Source: Phoronis ovalis
Lineage: Eukaryota; Phoronida; Phoronidae
Reading direction: 5' to 3'
Assembly (NCBI GenBank): GCA_028565635.1
Contig: JAOXYB010021670.1
Coordinates: 1-17,135 of the forward strand
Length of the DNA: 17,135 nt
Below are positions 1-9,413 of the stretch, in pieces. Under the pieces are notes generated by a model. It was not told where the DNA came from. It ran no database searches and saw only the letters and a program-made list of their open reading frames with translations. A program made the translations under genes and the position numbers. How positions within the stretch are numbered: the first letter of the stretch is position 1; the number at the start of each line of letters is the position of its first letter.

Positions 1-5
1 TAAGC

Positions 6-191
6 ATGAAACATGTGAAAAAATATGTTGGTGTGCTACATAAAGCCATAAAAAAATATCCTCATTGGGTGCTTCTGATACTAGCAACCCTGCCTTTTCT
101 GAAAGTCTATCTAGTTATAAAAATATTTTTGTTTGCAGTACTAGCTAAGTACTTGCTAGAAACAGATGATTGTGTTTTGGTTGATTCTTGA
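6..191 (+). other. Unassigned hydrophobic 61-codon ORF followed by AATAAA
   Basis: ATG at 6 opens a lysine-rich start and then a long hydrophobic stretch (about residues 20-50), with a stop at 189-191 and AATAAA at 218-223. It could be the end of another small transcript or chance. It does not join the receptor: the only GT in the phase needed by exon A (172) would create TGA at the junction. The left edge is open, so the ORF may extend outside the window. I do not recognise it. Confidence 0.15.
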
Positions 192-398
192 TTCTTGAAA
201 ATGTTATAATTTTTTGTAATAAAAGTTCTTTATCGTCTAGATGAATTGCTCATTTGTGCAACAGGACCTGTAACAGCTAGTACATTTCGAAAGAATAATT
301 AATTTGGTCTCTGAGTCTCACTATATACTGCATCGTACAATATTTTAATTACCAGTTCAGGTACCTTTAAGTTTAACTTTTTGGCTTTCTATTAACAG

Positions 399-504
399 GA
401 TATGAAGTGTGCCAATCAGATAAAGGTGATGATGTCTGCCAGATATGTCCAAAAGGATTCTATCAACCGGGCTGGAACTATGGCAACAAACTATGTGCTA
501 AAAA
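399..504 (+). CDS. TNFR exon A: first visible cysteine-rich segment
   Basis: Acceptor ttaacag precedes the exon and donor gttagt follows. It starts in phase 1 and ends in phase 2. It encodes residues 1-35, with Cys 5, 14, 17 and 33. The CQICPKGFYQPGW motif is the classic C-x2-C-x-x-G-x-Y start of a TNFR cysteine-rich module. An in-frame stop at 374-376 just upstream of the acceptor rules out extension. Because the first codon is split, at least one more coding exon must lie upstream. Confidence 0.92.
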
Positions 505-3500
505 GTTAGTGCTTTATTAGCACTGCCACTTTAAGTTCTACAGTCGCAGCCTGAATTGGTTTAAACTGTCTTTTACATAGCTGCTAATTATCAGTAACTT
601 AAACAGTGAACTCTTGATTACCCATCGTGCGTTTATTGTATGCCCCCTGACATCTATTGTTACCCTTGAACAATTCTATCTCCTATTGATTTGGCTATAT
701 CTGAAGAAAGATGTATTATTTGATGTTTTTTTTTTATTGAAATTGGGATGTACAATGAACAACAAACTATATAGTTACCCTAGTAAATTCTCTTCAGCTA
801 TTAATAAGGATTCGATCACACAAATTTTTTTCCCTCAATCACAACATCTTAGTTTTGCATATAATTAAACATCAGTGTTCCACATGTCTGTAACAACGGA
901 CATATAACTGCATGTTCCACCATTTGCTGTAACATACATTTATACACATACTCACCTTGCATGTGTCCACACACATGAACACATACTCTACATATTTTTC
1001 AGGGCCACTTGTAATGGTTCTCTAATGTACGAAGATCAGCCAGGCAGCAATATAGAGAATGCTCAGTGTAAATGCCATCCAGGCTATCATTTCCCAAAAC
1101 TTGTGCCGGAGGTCTGCTTAGAAAATGAAGTGTGCCCTCCTGGACAAGGACAGTCAGCAGAAGGAGGTAAGACATCAAAACCAAGAAAAAAGGTATTATA
1201 TAAAGACAGAAATTTAAAAAAATACTTTCCAATGCCCTGATTAAGTTAAAGACACTGGTTCTATACTTCTATTATAAAATCTTAAAAGATGAAATTGTTG
1301 TTTTCAGTTGTCAATGGAAAGATAATATTACCCGGAACATATTCCATCAACCTGCTAACAAAATTTGCTGTGTATTGCCCTCGGATTTGATTGGATTACC
1401 CTCTTGTGAAACGACTATTTTTTTAACTCTGTCACATACACATGTAGGCATATATCTGTCTACCGTATTCCACGAGCTACCACTATGGAATTCTCACAAC
1501 TGAGAGAATTCAGAAACATTCTTATGATTTGAGCTGCTGTTATGACAAAGTTTATTTTATAAAGATCATCGAAATTAGGGTGAAATAAACATTTCACTAA
1601 AATAATGATATGGAAACATTCTCCTTTTTATTTGTGATCGGGAATATTATTATAGGAATTTTAAAATACAAATTTTCATTTCAACTAAAACATTAAACTA
1701 CATAGTATATGATAGAAATCACCAAATTGTCCTTCTTGGTTGGAAAGCCATATTTATAGTCGTAGGCTGTGCATTATTGTTATTGTTGTGAGTAACACTT
1801 TCTTTTTCTTACCAATGACAGCTACAATTTTTATCAATTCAGCCTCATATTTGGTGCAGGGTTAATATACAGGTCAAAATACAGTTGCCATATGATTTTA
1901 TTACCTTGATCACATCAAACATGGCTGGCAGGTGGCCATTTTTGCTCCTGAGACAGTGCCTCATGTTAGCTGCAAAAATTAAGTTTTGCTTGAACGATTT
2001 AAAGGAGGACTTAAGAAGGTCATGTATAGGTATAATATTATATAGGCTAGGTGATATTTTAGAATGACCTTAAAAAGTGGATCAGACAAGTATTAGACAG
2101 TTCGAAAAATAATTCTCTGTCAAGTTTTTTTTTGCTATCCAAAACAATTCTGTCAATTCTCCAGCTTTGTAGCTTGTTTTCTGCCATTTGCTTACAATAG
2201 AAAAATATCCGAAAATACCTGCAATTCTCCCATATTCCGCCAATTTGGCAGGTGAAGGTTCATTTTGACCTTGTTTACTTTAATATGGCCAATCTGATTT
2301 GGTTCATATTCTGTACAGAATATATACTGTTCAAGGTACAGGACAGGCGTATCTCGACCAGGAGCATTTCTAATAATGGCCAAGTGGCAGCCATGTTTGT
2401 TCCCAAAATGGTATATCTATAGATGGAAAGACAATGGCATCTGTCTGCCAAAGGAGACTTGTTATACAACCTACGTTCTCCATCTGAAAATGTCTGTGTT
2501 TAGGTTGCTAGGTTACAGCAAGACGTAAAATGGTTAATAACAACTGCATTGTTTTGTATTTGTGTATGCATTATTTTGACATTCAAAATAAGGAATTAAG
2601 CAAAAAAGGAGTATCAAATTTGTTGAAATGTCATCTTGACTATATTTCTTCTGCAGATGGCACGTGTGTACCTTGCCCACCAGGGACATACAGTAATTTA
2701 AATAACAGAGAACAGAATTGTTTAGTTGCTGCAGTGTAAGTCAAGTTTATTTTTTGTTTTTGCCACAGAACAATTGTTAAAATCCTATGGAATAGAATGC
2801 TTTCCTTTTCTCGGCACCGATTTCGACATTGTTTATTTCCCCAGAATCATATTGCCCTAGTGATTCATTATATTTTTAGTCCCAGCATGTGATTGTAACA
2901 TGTCACATACTCTGTTTTTAAAGTAATACTTCTTTAGAAAGTCAATTTAGTAATTTATATTTTTATTCTGCATTCAGAAGATTATAAATGTGCAGAAATT
3001 CTTTTGTAATTACAGGTGTGAAAACCATAGGCAGTGTACACTTACTGAAAGTACACCTGCTTCAAATACCAAATGTAGTCTCGACACTGTCACAGGTGAG
3101 TTTTCATATGGCCGGCTAATAATTACCTTTTTATGTTTGTGGGTTTACTCCATATCCATAGGTACATTTTATTTATTCCTGTAAGTGGCTAGAATTCATT
3201 TAATGTCAATTATGTATGGGGCAAGCTTCATTGTGTTACCAGTTTTCATAATAATCATGGCTCGATGACATATTGTTCGTGCATCATTTTTTTGTCCAAA
3301 GCTTATCTCAAAGACTGATTAGATTTAAATTACGAATGTTAGCAGCTTTCTTTAATCCAAACTGGCGGCCATGTCAAAAGCACACTTGGACCAAAAAATA
3401 TTTACTGGGTTCTGGAGATGAATATTTGAAGTGGAAAAGCTAGTGGCTGATGTTGGATTCAAAACAGCTGCCATGTAAAAACATTCTTTGATAACTCTAT

Positions 3501-6500
3501 AAATAATGGACCGACTTCAACGAAACTTGGATTGAAAAGTTTGCTGATTTCTTATTATTTATAGTGGACGATTTGGTGGCCATACTGAATCCAAAATGGC
3601 TGCCAAGCCACATGTGTATAGCCAAACACTGACACGTTACTACAGGTCTAGTTTTGTTCGCGATTTTCCCCAATTTGAGCTTTCTTATGTGTATGCATGC
3701 ACAAACATGATATTTGTGTGATTTTTGAGATTTTTATTCCCACAAAAAAATTAAAGATGCTCATGAAAGACGTAGCATATTATTCTTATAATCTCAGACT
3801 CATGTTTGTCATACTGCAATTTCTTCAAGATAAACACAACAAAAGTATCAGCTTATGTAATATATTTCATGCACTTTGCACTAATCAAGGATTTTGTGTG
3901 TAAGTATTCTTACTTTAATACTACAAAAGCATGATGATCGATAGCTTATATACCTTTAGGTACATCTTAAAAAATTTGAAAAAAATTAACTTACTAAATA
4001 TATTTTGAAGTTAACTAACTATAATTACGTATTTGTGTCTGTCACTCTGGAAACATCCATGGTTATAAACGTTTATTACCCATAAAGCAAAACTGCTCTT
4101 GACATCAGAGGTAAACAAGGTTTGTATATAGTATGCATTGATATCATGGTAAAAAACTGTAAAATCATTTTAATATGTTACTACGATATAATTTATTTAT
4201 CACCGATTTGCTTCTGAAAAGCAATGGTTAAGGTGACAGTAGTATAAGTTATATTTAAAAAAAAATTAAATTATACAATAACTGCATTTTGGTATTGTGA
4301 GACTGCATATGTATTTCAGTAAAAAGTATATTTTTGCTAATAAATAGGGTTGTTTGACAAACCTTATTCATCTCTGATGTCACCACCACTTTGAGTTATG
4401 GGTAATAAAAGGATATTATTATTATATAGCAACTTCCAAATAAGCCACAAAGGCCTAGTACCTTGCTTCAAAATGTATTGAGCAATTTTGATAATTTTTG
4501 TTTTTTAAATGGCAAAGATTCTTTTAAGATGTGCCCAGCAAGTTAATGGCTTATGTCATGTTAGTGGCATCCTAATTTGCTCATATTAATCTGTACGCAT
4601 TGTTAGGTGGCCTGCAGAGTAGATATCTGAATGATAACTTTCTTTAGTTTAAATATTTGACTGGGGAGTGAGTTGTGTATTTTTAATTCTTATGATTGTT
4701 TACTTTGATCCATCTCCTTGTTAACACTTTTAATAGACCGTCTAAATTAAAGCCTTTAATTAAGTTTCTAAGTTCCTTTTGAATAAATAGTTAAACTCCC
4801 AGGATATGATTGTCATTCAAAGTCAGACTATAAACATGTGCCGACCAACAGACCCCACTTCTTCAGTTCCTGCATTTACCATGATGGTATGTTTTTCATA
4901 CTTCTCAAAGCCGTATTTATACAAAGCATTTTCTTGTTAGATATATATATATACCACAGGGCATACTTTTAAAAACTTGTTTACCACAATATTTGTTGGA
5001 AAATACATGTGTGACATGTTATATGTGGATATAAATAAGCACGACTGCTTCCATCATTATATACCATCATAGTGTGGTAAAGTACAAACCTTTGTAGAAA
5101 CTACAAAAAATATGCACCTTCCAGTTTCCACCCATCACTATTTTTTTGTTCGTTAATTGAATGTAGTAAAATGTACAGTATTTATAGTGTGAGGATTAAT
5201 GTAGCATGATTGGCTTTGAACTGTTTGCTTTTCTTCTGATAATATTGACTACTATTTTCACTCCGCATGCTTTTAATGGGCACTGGCGTATAAGTTAAAT
5301 ATTGAAATTCAATTGTAGTTTATCATAAATTATTGTGTTTTTTCTCCTATGGGTATATTTTAATGGTCTTAAAACTTTAAATTTAAAACTGATTTTGTGT
5401 TTTTTGTGATTTTAACTTTAAATTATTCAAGAGTTCAATAATTATAATACAGTACGGTCTGTTATATCGTTGTTTTATATTTTGTAGATATATCCCAATG
5501 TGCAATTCTTTATCCACGCAATGTTACAACTGTAACAAGAAGTGACAACAGTACGCAGGCAACCAGCATTAGTAGTACTGAACAGTCCGATGTTAATCCT
5601 AATTACCTTGGAATTGCTATTGGTACTAGTGTTGGTGTACTTATAATTATAATTATAATTCTTGCCAAGCTTTTGGTAGCTCGTTGTAGAAAACGTACAG
5701 TTGACAGTGGCTACGAAAATCCAAATATACCATTAGACACGTCTCCAGACATAGTAGACACGTCATGTAGTGTAGATGGTGAGTATAAATGACTTAAAGT
5801 TGAAACTATAAACTTCTGTGCCAGATTCAGGATAGTTTTAGTTAGTTCTTATATTCTTTAAATCATTTAAACATAAAACAACAACATAAAAAGTAAAATA
5901 GTACATTTTTAGGAAAGTAATAAAAATGTAAAGTTTAAGAAACTGATTGAAGGCCATGCCATGATGTGCTTGTGCTTGTACTTAATGTAAGCACAAAAAC
6001 ACTATAAAAGCAGGGTTTTGTGCTCATACACACATTATAGTGAATGGACTGATGTTCAGTACCCCCGGAGTAACACATTGGACAGCACATAGTCATTTTG
6101 AATAGCAGTACCCCATCAAAACAGTGATAATAATTTTAATGAGTTATGCATGCGAATAATTATCCAAAGTACTTTGAAAAGAGTGTCTAAGCTTAAGGCT
6201 AAGCTGGACCCTCATCACTGTTTAAATAAAAATTCGTGAAAAATATGCATACATTTTTTACTAGAATTAAATTTCATACATTTCACACAATAGTTTGAAA
6301 ATACCAATTTGACTTAGCTTGAATGTTAAAGTTTCAGAAAACATTCATTTTGTGGAATAAAATAATGTAATGTGGATTTTTAATGAATTTTTATTTAAAC
6401 ATTAGCTTAGTGGTAATTGTTGCTCTGTGTGTAATAATTATGATAAAATGGTTAAGTAAAAATTCATGGTACCATGCGAACACTGTCATGCAATCAAATT

Positions 6501-7353
6501 GCTATTTTTACCTTGAATGTGTGAATTTCTAACAAAGTAAGACAACATGACAAGTGTCTCCCAGGGACAAAGAACTTACTTTCTAGATTATTTCTTGATT
6601 GCTAATTGCTGGAATCTCGCAAAATTGTGTTTGCAGAATTGAAGGTCACTTCTATATATTACAGTAAAGATTAATTATATTAGATGGTGCTGTGGTACAT
6701 TGTTAGACTAGTTACACACACACATGTGCACATGCACCTACACTCGCATGTATACACATGTATATGTGCATGAATATACATGTTGAATTAATAATTTATG
6801 TTTCTTGTAAACTTGATCGAAATGAAACAGTTACTGTGCCAGAACAAAAATATTCATTCAATCCTTTACTCACTTCAGACTGAATAGGAAGGGAGTGTGA
6901 GTGTTTGTTCATACATACAGTATCATATGGCTTTAGCATTTCTGCATGAACTATTAAACTGATATAATGATGTGTGCTGATATGCAGTAACATATTTAAA
7001 TTACATAGTGTTAATGTATGTAACATTCAGTTGTAGGTGTAGAAGTTACAAATGCACAAATAGTTGCTTTAGCAAGAGGACTTGGGAATGATTGGTTAAT
7101 GCTGTCCGGTGTCCTAGGCTATCCAAATCAAAGTGACAAAGAGAGATTTGCCACAACCAATAATAGTACCAACAGACCCGATATCAGTGCCTATAATATG
7201 TTGTCGCAGTGGAAGGAAGACAATAATGGTGATGCAACTGTAGAAAAATTGATTGGTGGACTAAAAGCTGCCCAGATATCAGTGAATGTCTACATCGATA
7301 TATTTCAAATTGTTCTCGAACAAACAATACCTAAAACTATCACTGAGAGTTGA
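399..7353 (+). CDS. Death-domain TNF receptor superfamily member (3' part of gene, 7 exons)
   Basis: Spliced gene: exons 399-504, 1003-1166, 2657-2735, 3016-3095, 4803-4886, 5488-5778 and 7031-7353. The 1127 coding bases give 375 residues (residue 1 is a split codon) ending at TGA. Seen: cysteine-rich ectodomain (about residues 5-176, 18 Cys), Thr/Ser-rich stalk with NVT and NST sequons (183, 192), a single hydrophobic helix at about 212-236, basic stop-transfer RCRKR (237-241), a short tail, and a death domain at about 274-360 with both typical Trp (W290, W329). From family knowledge this is a type I plasma-membrane receptor that trimerises on a TNF-like ligand and recruits death-domain adaptors (FADD/TRADD type). 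The N-terminus with signal peptide is not in the visible exons. The ortholog is unclear: CRDs with CVPCPPGTYS recall EDAR/TNFRSF19-like receptors, but the death domain places it only in the broad death-receptor class. No TRAF-binding PxQxT motif was seen. The class is very secure, the subfamily is not. Confidence 0.93.
505..1002 (+). other. Intron A-B
   Basis: 498-bp AT-rich intron. A CA-rich patch lies near the acceptor (about 936-990). Apart from the splice sites I see no gene or regulatory site in it. Confidence 0.85.
1003..1166 (+). CDS. TNFR exon B: cysteine-rich domain
   Basis: Acceptor atttttcag, donor gtaaga; phase 2 in, phase 1 out. It encodes residues 36-90. Cys 39, 58, 60, 74 and 80 fit a TNFR module, with CKCHPGYHF (58-66) as the usual C-x-C-x-x-G-[FY] element. 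N40-G-S is a possible N-glycosylation site. The next module begins at C74 and continues into exon C (CPPGQGQS). Confidence 0.93.
1167..2656 (+). other. Intron B-C, with dispersed repeat copies
   Basis: 1490-bp intron. It contains two opposed copies of a dispersed repeat (1915-1962 and 2340-2402), described separately. The ORFs inside are short, lack splice support and look like chance reading frames of repeat sequence. Confidence 0.85.
1915..2402. repeat. Inverted pair of dispersed repeat fragments
   Basis: The segment 1915-1942 (catcaaacatggctggcagg and following) matches the reverse complement of 2375-2402 (aatggccaagtggcagccat and following) at about 22 of 28 positions. The similarity extends inward through a shared TGCTCCTG core to about 1962 and 2340. 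The spacer is about 380 bp with no obvious coding potential. This is either two insertions of one family in opposite orientation or the arms of one decayed element. Confidence 0.5.
2657..2735 (+). CDS. TNFR exon C: cysteine-rich domain
   Basis: Acceptor tctgcag, donor gtaagt; phase 1 in, phase 2 out. It encodes residues 91-116 plus two bases of 117. GTCVPCPPGTYSN (92-104) is a near-consensus TNFR motif (C94-x2-C97-x2-G-T-Y-S), followed by C112. It is among the most family-typical stretches in the gene. Confidence 0.93.
3016..3095 (+). CDS. TNFR exon D: end of last clear cysteine-rich domain
   Basis: Acceptor aattacag, donor gtgagt; phase 2 in, phase 1 out. It encodes residues 117-143. Cys 118, 124 and 137 lie in a typical end-of-module pattern (C-x5-C-x12-C with an SNTKC ending), which closes the module begun in exons B and C. 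Confidence 0.9.
3360..3605. repeat. Degenerate dispersed repeat with GGCGGCCAT/ATGGCTGCC motifs
   Basis: Motifs of the type ACTGGCGGCCATGT (3361-3374), AACAGCTGCCATGT (about 3464-3477), TTGGTGGCCATACT (about 3573-3586) and AAAATGGCTGCCA (about 3593-3605) recur at short intervals. They resemble the motifs at 1920 and 2375. A decayed dispersed family is likely, but its boundaries cannot be set. Confidence 0.4.
4072..4409. mobile_element. MITE-like element with ~50-bp terminal inverted repeats
   Basis: The left end 4072-4124 begins TTTATTACCCATA and contains GACATCAGAG and AAGGTTTG. The right end 4358-4409 is its reverse complement with the same three blocks in order, about 40 of 52 positions matching. 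The total length is about 338 bp with no coding capacity, which fits a non-autonomous DNA transposon. A target-site duplication is not clear, so the superfamily is not assigned. It lies wholly within the intron before exon E. Confidence 0.75.
4803..4886 (+). CDS. TNFR exon E: membrane-proximal cysteine-poor segment
   Basis: Acceptor aaactcccag, donor gtatgt; phase 1 in and out (a symmetric exon of 84 bp that could be skipped without changing frame). It encodes residues 144-171 with only Cys 147 and 167. It lacks the usual C-x2-C-x2-G pattern, so it looks like a reduced or diverged partial module. The exon is supported by its splice sites and by frame continuity on both sides. Confidence 0.85.
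4887..5487 (+). other. Intron E-F
   Basis: 601-bp AT-rich intron with a short (AT)n run at about 4941-4953. Nothing else was recognised. Confidence 0.85.
5488..5778 (+). CDS. TNFR exon F: stalk, transmembrane helix and juxtamembrane tail
   Basis: Acceptor ttttgtag, donor gtgagt; phase 1 in and out. It encodes residues 172-268: last ectodomain Cys (176), sequons NVT (183) and NST (192), a Ser/Thr-rich stalk likely to be O-glycosylated, then a helix from about L212 to A236. The helix core is a run of six Ile encoded by the microsatellite-like (ATAATT)3 at 5643-5660. The basic RCRKR (237-241) marks the cytosolic side. The tail contains a GYENPNIP segment and several acidic residues before the death-domain exon. 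Confidence 0.93.
5970..6023. repeat. Overlapping short inverted repeats
   Basis: TTGTGCTT (5970-5977) pairs with AAGCACAA (5989-5996). GCACAAAA (5991-5998) also pairs with TTTTGTGC (6016-6023). The middle arm can therefore form either of two 8-bp hairpins. Confidence 0.5.
6220..6467. repeat. Palindromic element with a third arm copy
   Basis: The 26-bp arm 6220-6245 (GTTTAAATAAAAATTC core) is the reverse complement of 6375-6400 with about 3 mismatches. A further 16-bp copy at 6452-6467 has the same orientation as the first arm. CTAAGCT/AGCTTAG blocks outside the arms hint at longer inverted ends. This is possibly a decayed MITE. Confidence 0.5.
6714..6782. repeat. CA/TG-rich alternating purine-pyrimidine tract
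   Basis: The tract is built from cacacacacatgtgcacatg and similar ACATGTAT/GTGCATG blocks, and is a degenerate CA/TG microsatellite. It is simple-sequence DNA inside an intron. Confidence 0.6.
7031..7353 (+). CDS. TNFR exon G: death domain and stop codon
   Basis: Acceptor aacattcag; phase 1 in; terminal exon ending in TGA at 7351-7353. It encodes residues 269-375. Death-domain hallmarks are visible: ALARGLGNDWLMLSGVLG at about 281-298 (helices 1-2, W290), DISAYNMLSQW at 319-329 (helix 4, W329), then GDATVEKLIGGLKAA at 335-349 (helix 5). The whole domain sits in one exon with a short 15-residue extension after it. From family knowledge this domain forms homotypic contacts with adaptor death domains under the membrane. 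No frameshift or stop interrupts it. Confidence 0.95.
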
Positions 7354-7660
7354 GTCACCCGTGATGTTGAAAACATTAGATGATATTACATAAGCAGATG
7401 ATATTGTGTTATTTCTCTGTCTACAGTCATGGTGATTGGCCCTGACAGCGAGTGGAGTCACTCCTGATACTGTACATGCAGTGAGGTTTGATGCACATTC
7501 CGTTTAGAAATCCACTGCAAATGTGTTGCATTCTCTATTAAGTCTTCTTAACTATGCATTTTGCCATGGTGCTGTATAAATTATTCTTGTTGTAATAAAA
7601 GTTCAATGCCTAGTCAATCGGGCGGAAAACCGATATTAATAAAGTTAATATGCTAAGGTA
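7354..7660 (+). terminator. TNFR 3' UTR with two AATAAA polyadenylation signals
   Basis: Non-coding sequence after the TGA. AATAAA occurs at 7594-7599 (TGTAATAAAAG) and at 7638-7643. The first is followed by a TG-containing stretch, so cleavage near 7610-7660 is likely. The exact site cannot be set from DNA alone. Confidence 0.6.
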
Positions 7661-7933
7661 ACTCGAAGTTTGCTTGGCAGTTAGTGTATATTTTTTGTAT
7701 TTGTAATTATATTTATTGGTAATTATTCCTAATTAGTATATTTTTACAGGATAAAGTATGAATAGTACAACTCATACAAGGTAACTATATGTTGTTTACG
7801 AGATACTTATTAGTTTTAAAATATGGTACTAGTTTTAGCATATATTTCTTATTTATTATTATGTAGATTAATTAAATGTAAAATTTGTTGGCATTCCATT
7901 CATGACTTTTAAACTGTATTATATGTAGTTATA
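7661..7933. other. AT-rich flank after the receptor gene
   Basis: No ORF, repeat or RNA gene was recognised. The sequence is simple AT-rich DNA. Confidence 0.6.
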
Positions 7934-8080
7934 GTTATCTACCATTTTTCGCTGTTTTGGCTCGCTTTATTACAATCAATGCCTGCTAAATTGTTAGTTA
8001 TAAATATTGGTCCCATATTAGTTATCTATCATTAGGTTCATTTAGCTTGTGTGGACTCGCATTATTACAGTCAATGCATG
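7934..8080. repeat. Two-copy degenerate tandem repeat (~90-bp period)
   Basis: Segment 7934-7985 (GTTATCTACCATT ... ATTACAATCAATGCCTG) is matched by 8021-8080 (GTTATCTATCATT ... ATTACAGTCAATGCATG). They share the block order GTTATCTA-CATT, GG-CTCGC and TTATTACA-TCAATGC. This is an old duplication. Confidence 0.55.
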
Positions 8081-8320
8081 AGGATTTATGTAGCAAACCA
8101 AAAACATATTTTTTTACTTGTTTCATGCTGTGGCAAACCAACTCCAATATTTGTTCCCCATTCATCAGCAAGCTGAATTTTTTTTAATTCATCAAGCAGC
8201 TGAAAATGTGGGAAAAGCATTTCTGCCAGATGAAAAAAAAGTTAAAATAAATCACTCTGTGGTGTTGCTTTGGAAATTAAGTCAGATCAATTGTTCCTCC
8301 TTGCCAGGTGGTACACCTAT

Positions 8321-8344
8321 ATTTAAGGTTTGATTTAAGGTTTG
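8321..8344. repeat. 12-bp tandem duplication
   Basis: ATTTAAGGTTTG occurs twice head to tail. It is a perfect short duplication with no evident function. Confidence 0.8.
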
Positions 8345-9413
8345 ATGCTGTGATATATCGGACTTACACTTATATTAGATCATGTGTTCTTTTGTGATAA
8401 TGTATATAAGGTAATCACAACAATACATGTGCATTCTAAAGCTGTCGTTGATACTGCATGGTGTGTCCTTGTTCTGTCATACTGACAATCAGTTGTATCA
8501 CTATTTGAGTAGTACTTAAATATATACTATTCACAACGAGTTCAGCAACTCAGAATTGTTTTGTAAATATTTTTTAAATGGTGTGAAATAAAATTTTTAT
8601 TTTTGTAATTAATATTCGGTAATCAATGCCTACCCAAAATAAAACAGGTACAATAAAGCACACCTGGTGAGCATAACTGCTTGGAAATTAAGTTTTATCA
8701 CATGAGGTAGAATTTCAAAAATGGCAATTTCAGCAATCTTTTTCTTAAGCCACTTTTGAACACGAGTGATAAGGACTGAATTCTGAAAGTAATGAGTAAT
8801 ATTTTAAAAAGACAGGAATTACTTTTTTCTATTACATATTTGATTTGTTAATAATTCTCTTTAATTCATTAAAAACCAAAACACATGACAGTTGAAACTA
8901 TTTTCTTTGAATTGTTGACCTAGTAAGAGAAAGGTTATCAAATTAGCTTGTATCATTTCTTGTATATTACCACATTAACATAGTTTGGTGCAGGTTTAGA
9001 TTTAAATCATAGAACACATTTAAATTTCACTTATTTAACCCCTTGTATTTTTTCGGTAAAGTGTATAACCAGTCGTTCATATTGTGTAACATGATACCTA
9101 TAATGGAACAGGTTTTGGAAATATTGTTGCAAAGTTTTGGTAGCATCAAAAACAGCACGGTGTCATTTTTTTTACTTGGAATTAACTGAGAATGAGTGTA
9201 AAGTCTTAATGTAAGAAAGAAACAGTACTGAGAGTTTCAATGAGATATTCATTGCATTAATTAAACTTATCTGTCAAAGAAACAAAATTAATATGCTTTC
9301 ATATCTCCCGCAAATCTTTTCTTGTCGTCGAGAACAAACATTATTGTAAGCTGATTTTAAAGATTTGTTTGCAGTAGAAACTCTTTGTAAACTGACATGC
9401 TATAAGACCATTT
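8345..9413. other. AT-rich intergenic stretch
   Basis: About 1.1 kb without a convincing ORF, RNA gene or clear repeat. Only AT-rich runs were seen. Confidence 0.5.

Larger units (their letters stand above)
3096..4802 (+). other. Intron D-E, with repeats
   Basis: 1707-bp intron, the longest in the gene. Degenerate repeat sequence lies at about 3360-3605 and a MITE-like element at 4072-4409. No additional exon with TNFR-like cysteines was seen. Confidence 0.85.
5779..7030 (+). other. Intron F-G, with palindromic and CA/TG-rich DNA
   Basis: 1252-bp intron separating the membrane exon from the death-domain exon. It contains overlapping small hairpins (5970-6023), a long inverted repeat (6220-6400) and an alternating purine/pyrimidine tract (6714-6782). 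No alternative coding exon was recognised. Confidence 0.85.

Noticed and set aside
999-1232. Minus-strand 77-codon ORF opposite exon B
   Set aside because: Antisense shadow of a real TNFR exon whose splice sites and cysteines are clear.
1025-1240. 71-codon plus-strand ORF
   Set aside because: It is exon B read through its donor into the intron; the exon ends at 1166.
3697-3903. 68-codon plus-strand ORF in intron D-E
   Set aside because: No TNFR-like cysteines, no splice sites in the needed phase, and AT-driven composition.
6796-7026. 76-codon minus-strand ORF before exon G
   Set aside because: No domain or splice support; it lies in the intron just before the death-domain exon.
8118-8333. 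71-codon ORF with a near-duplicated CATCA(A)GCAGCTGAA motif
   Set aside because: Length expected by chance in AT-rich DNA, no recognisable domain, and it ends in a tandem duplication.
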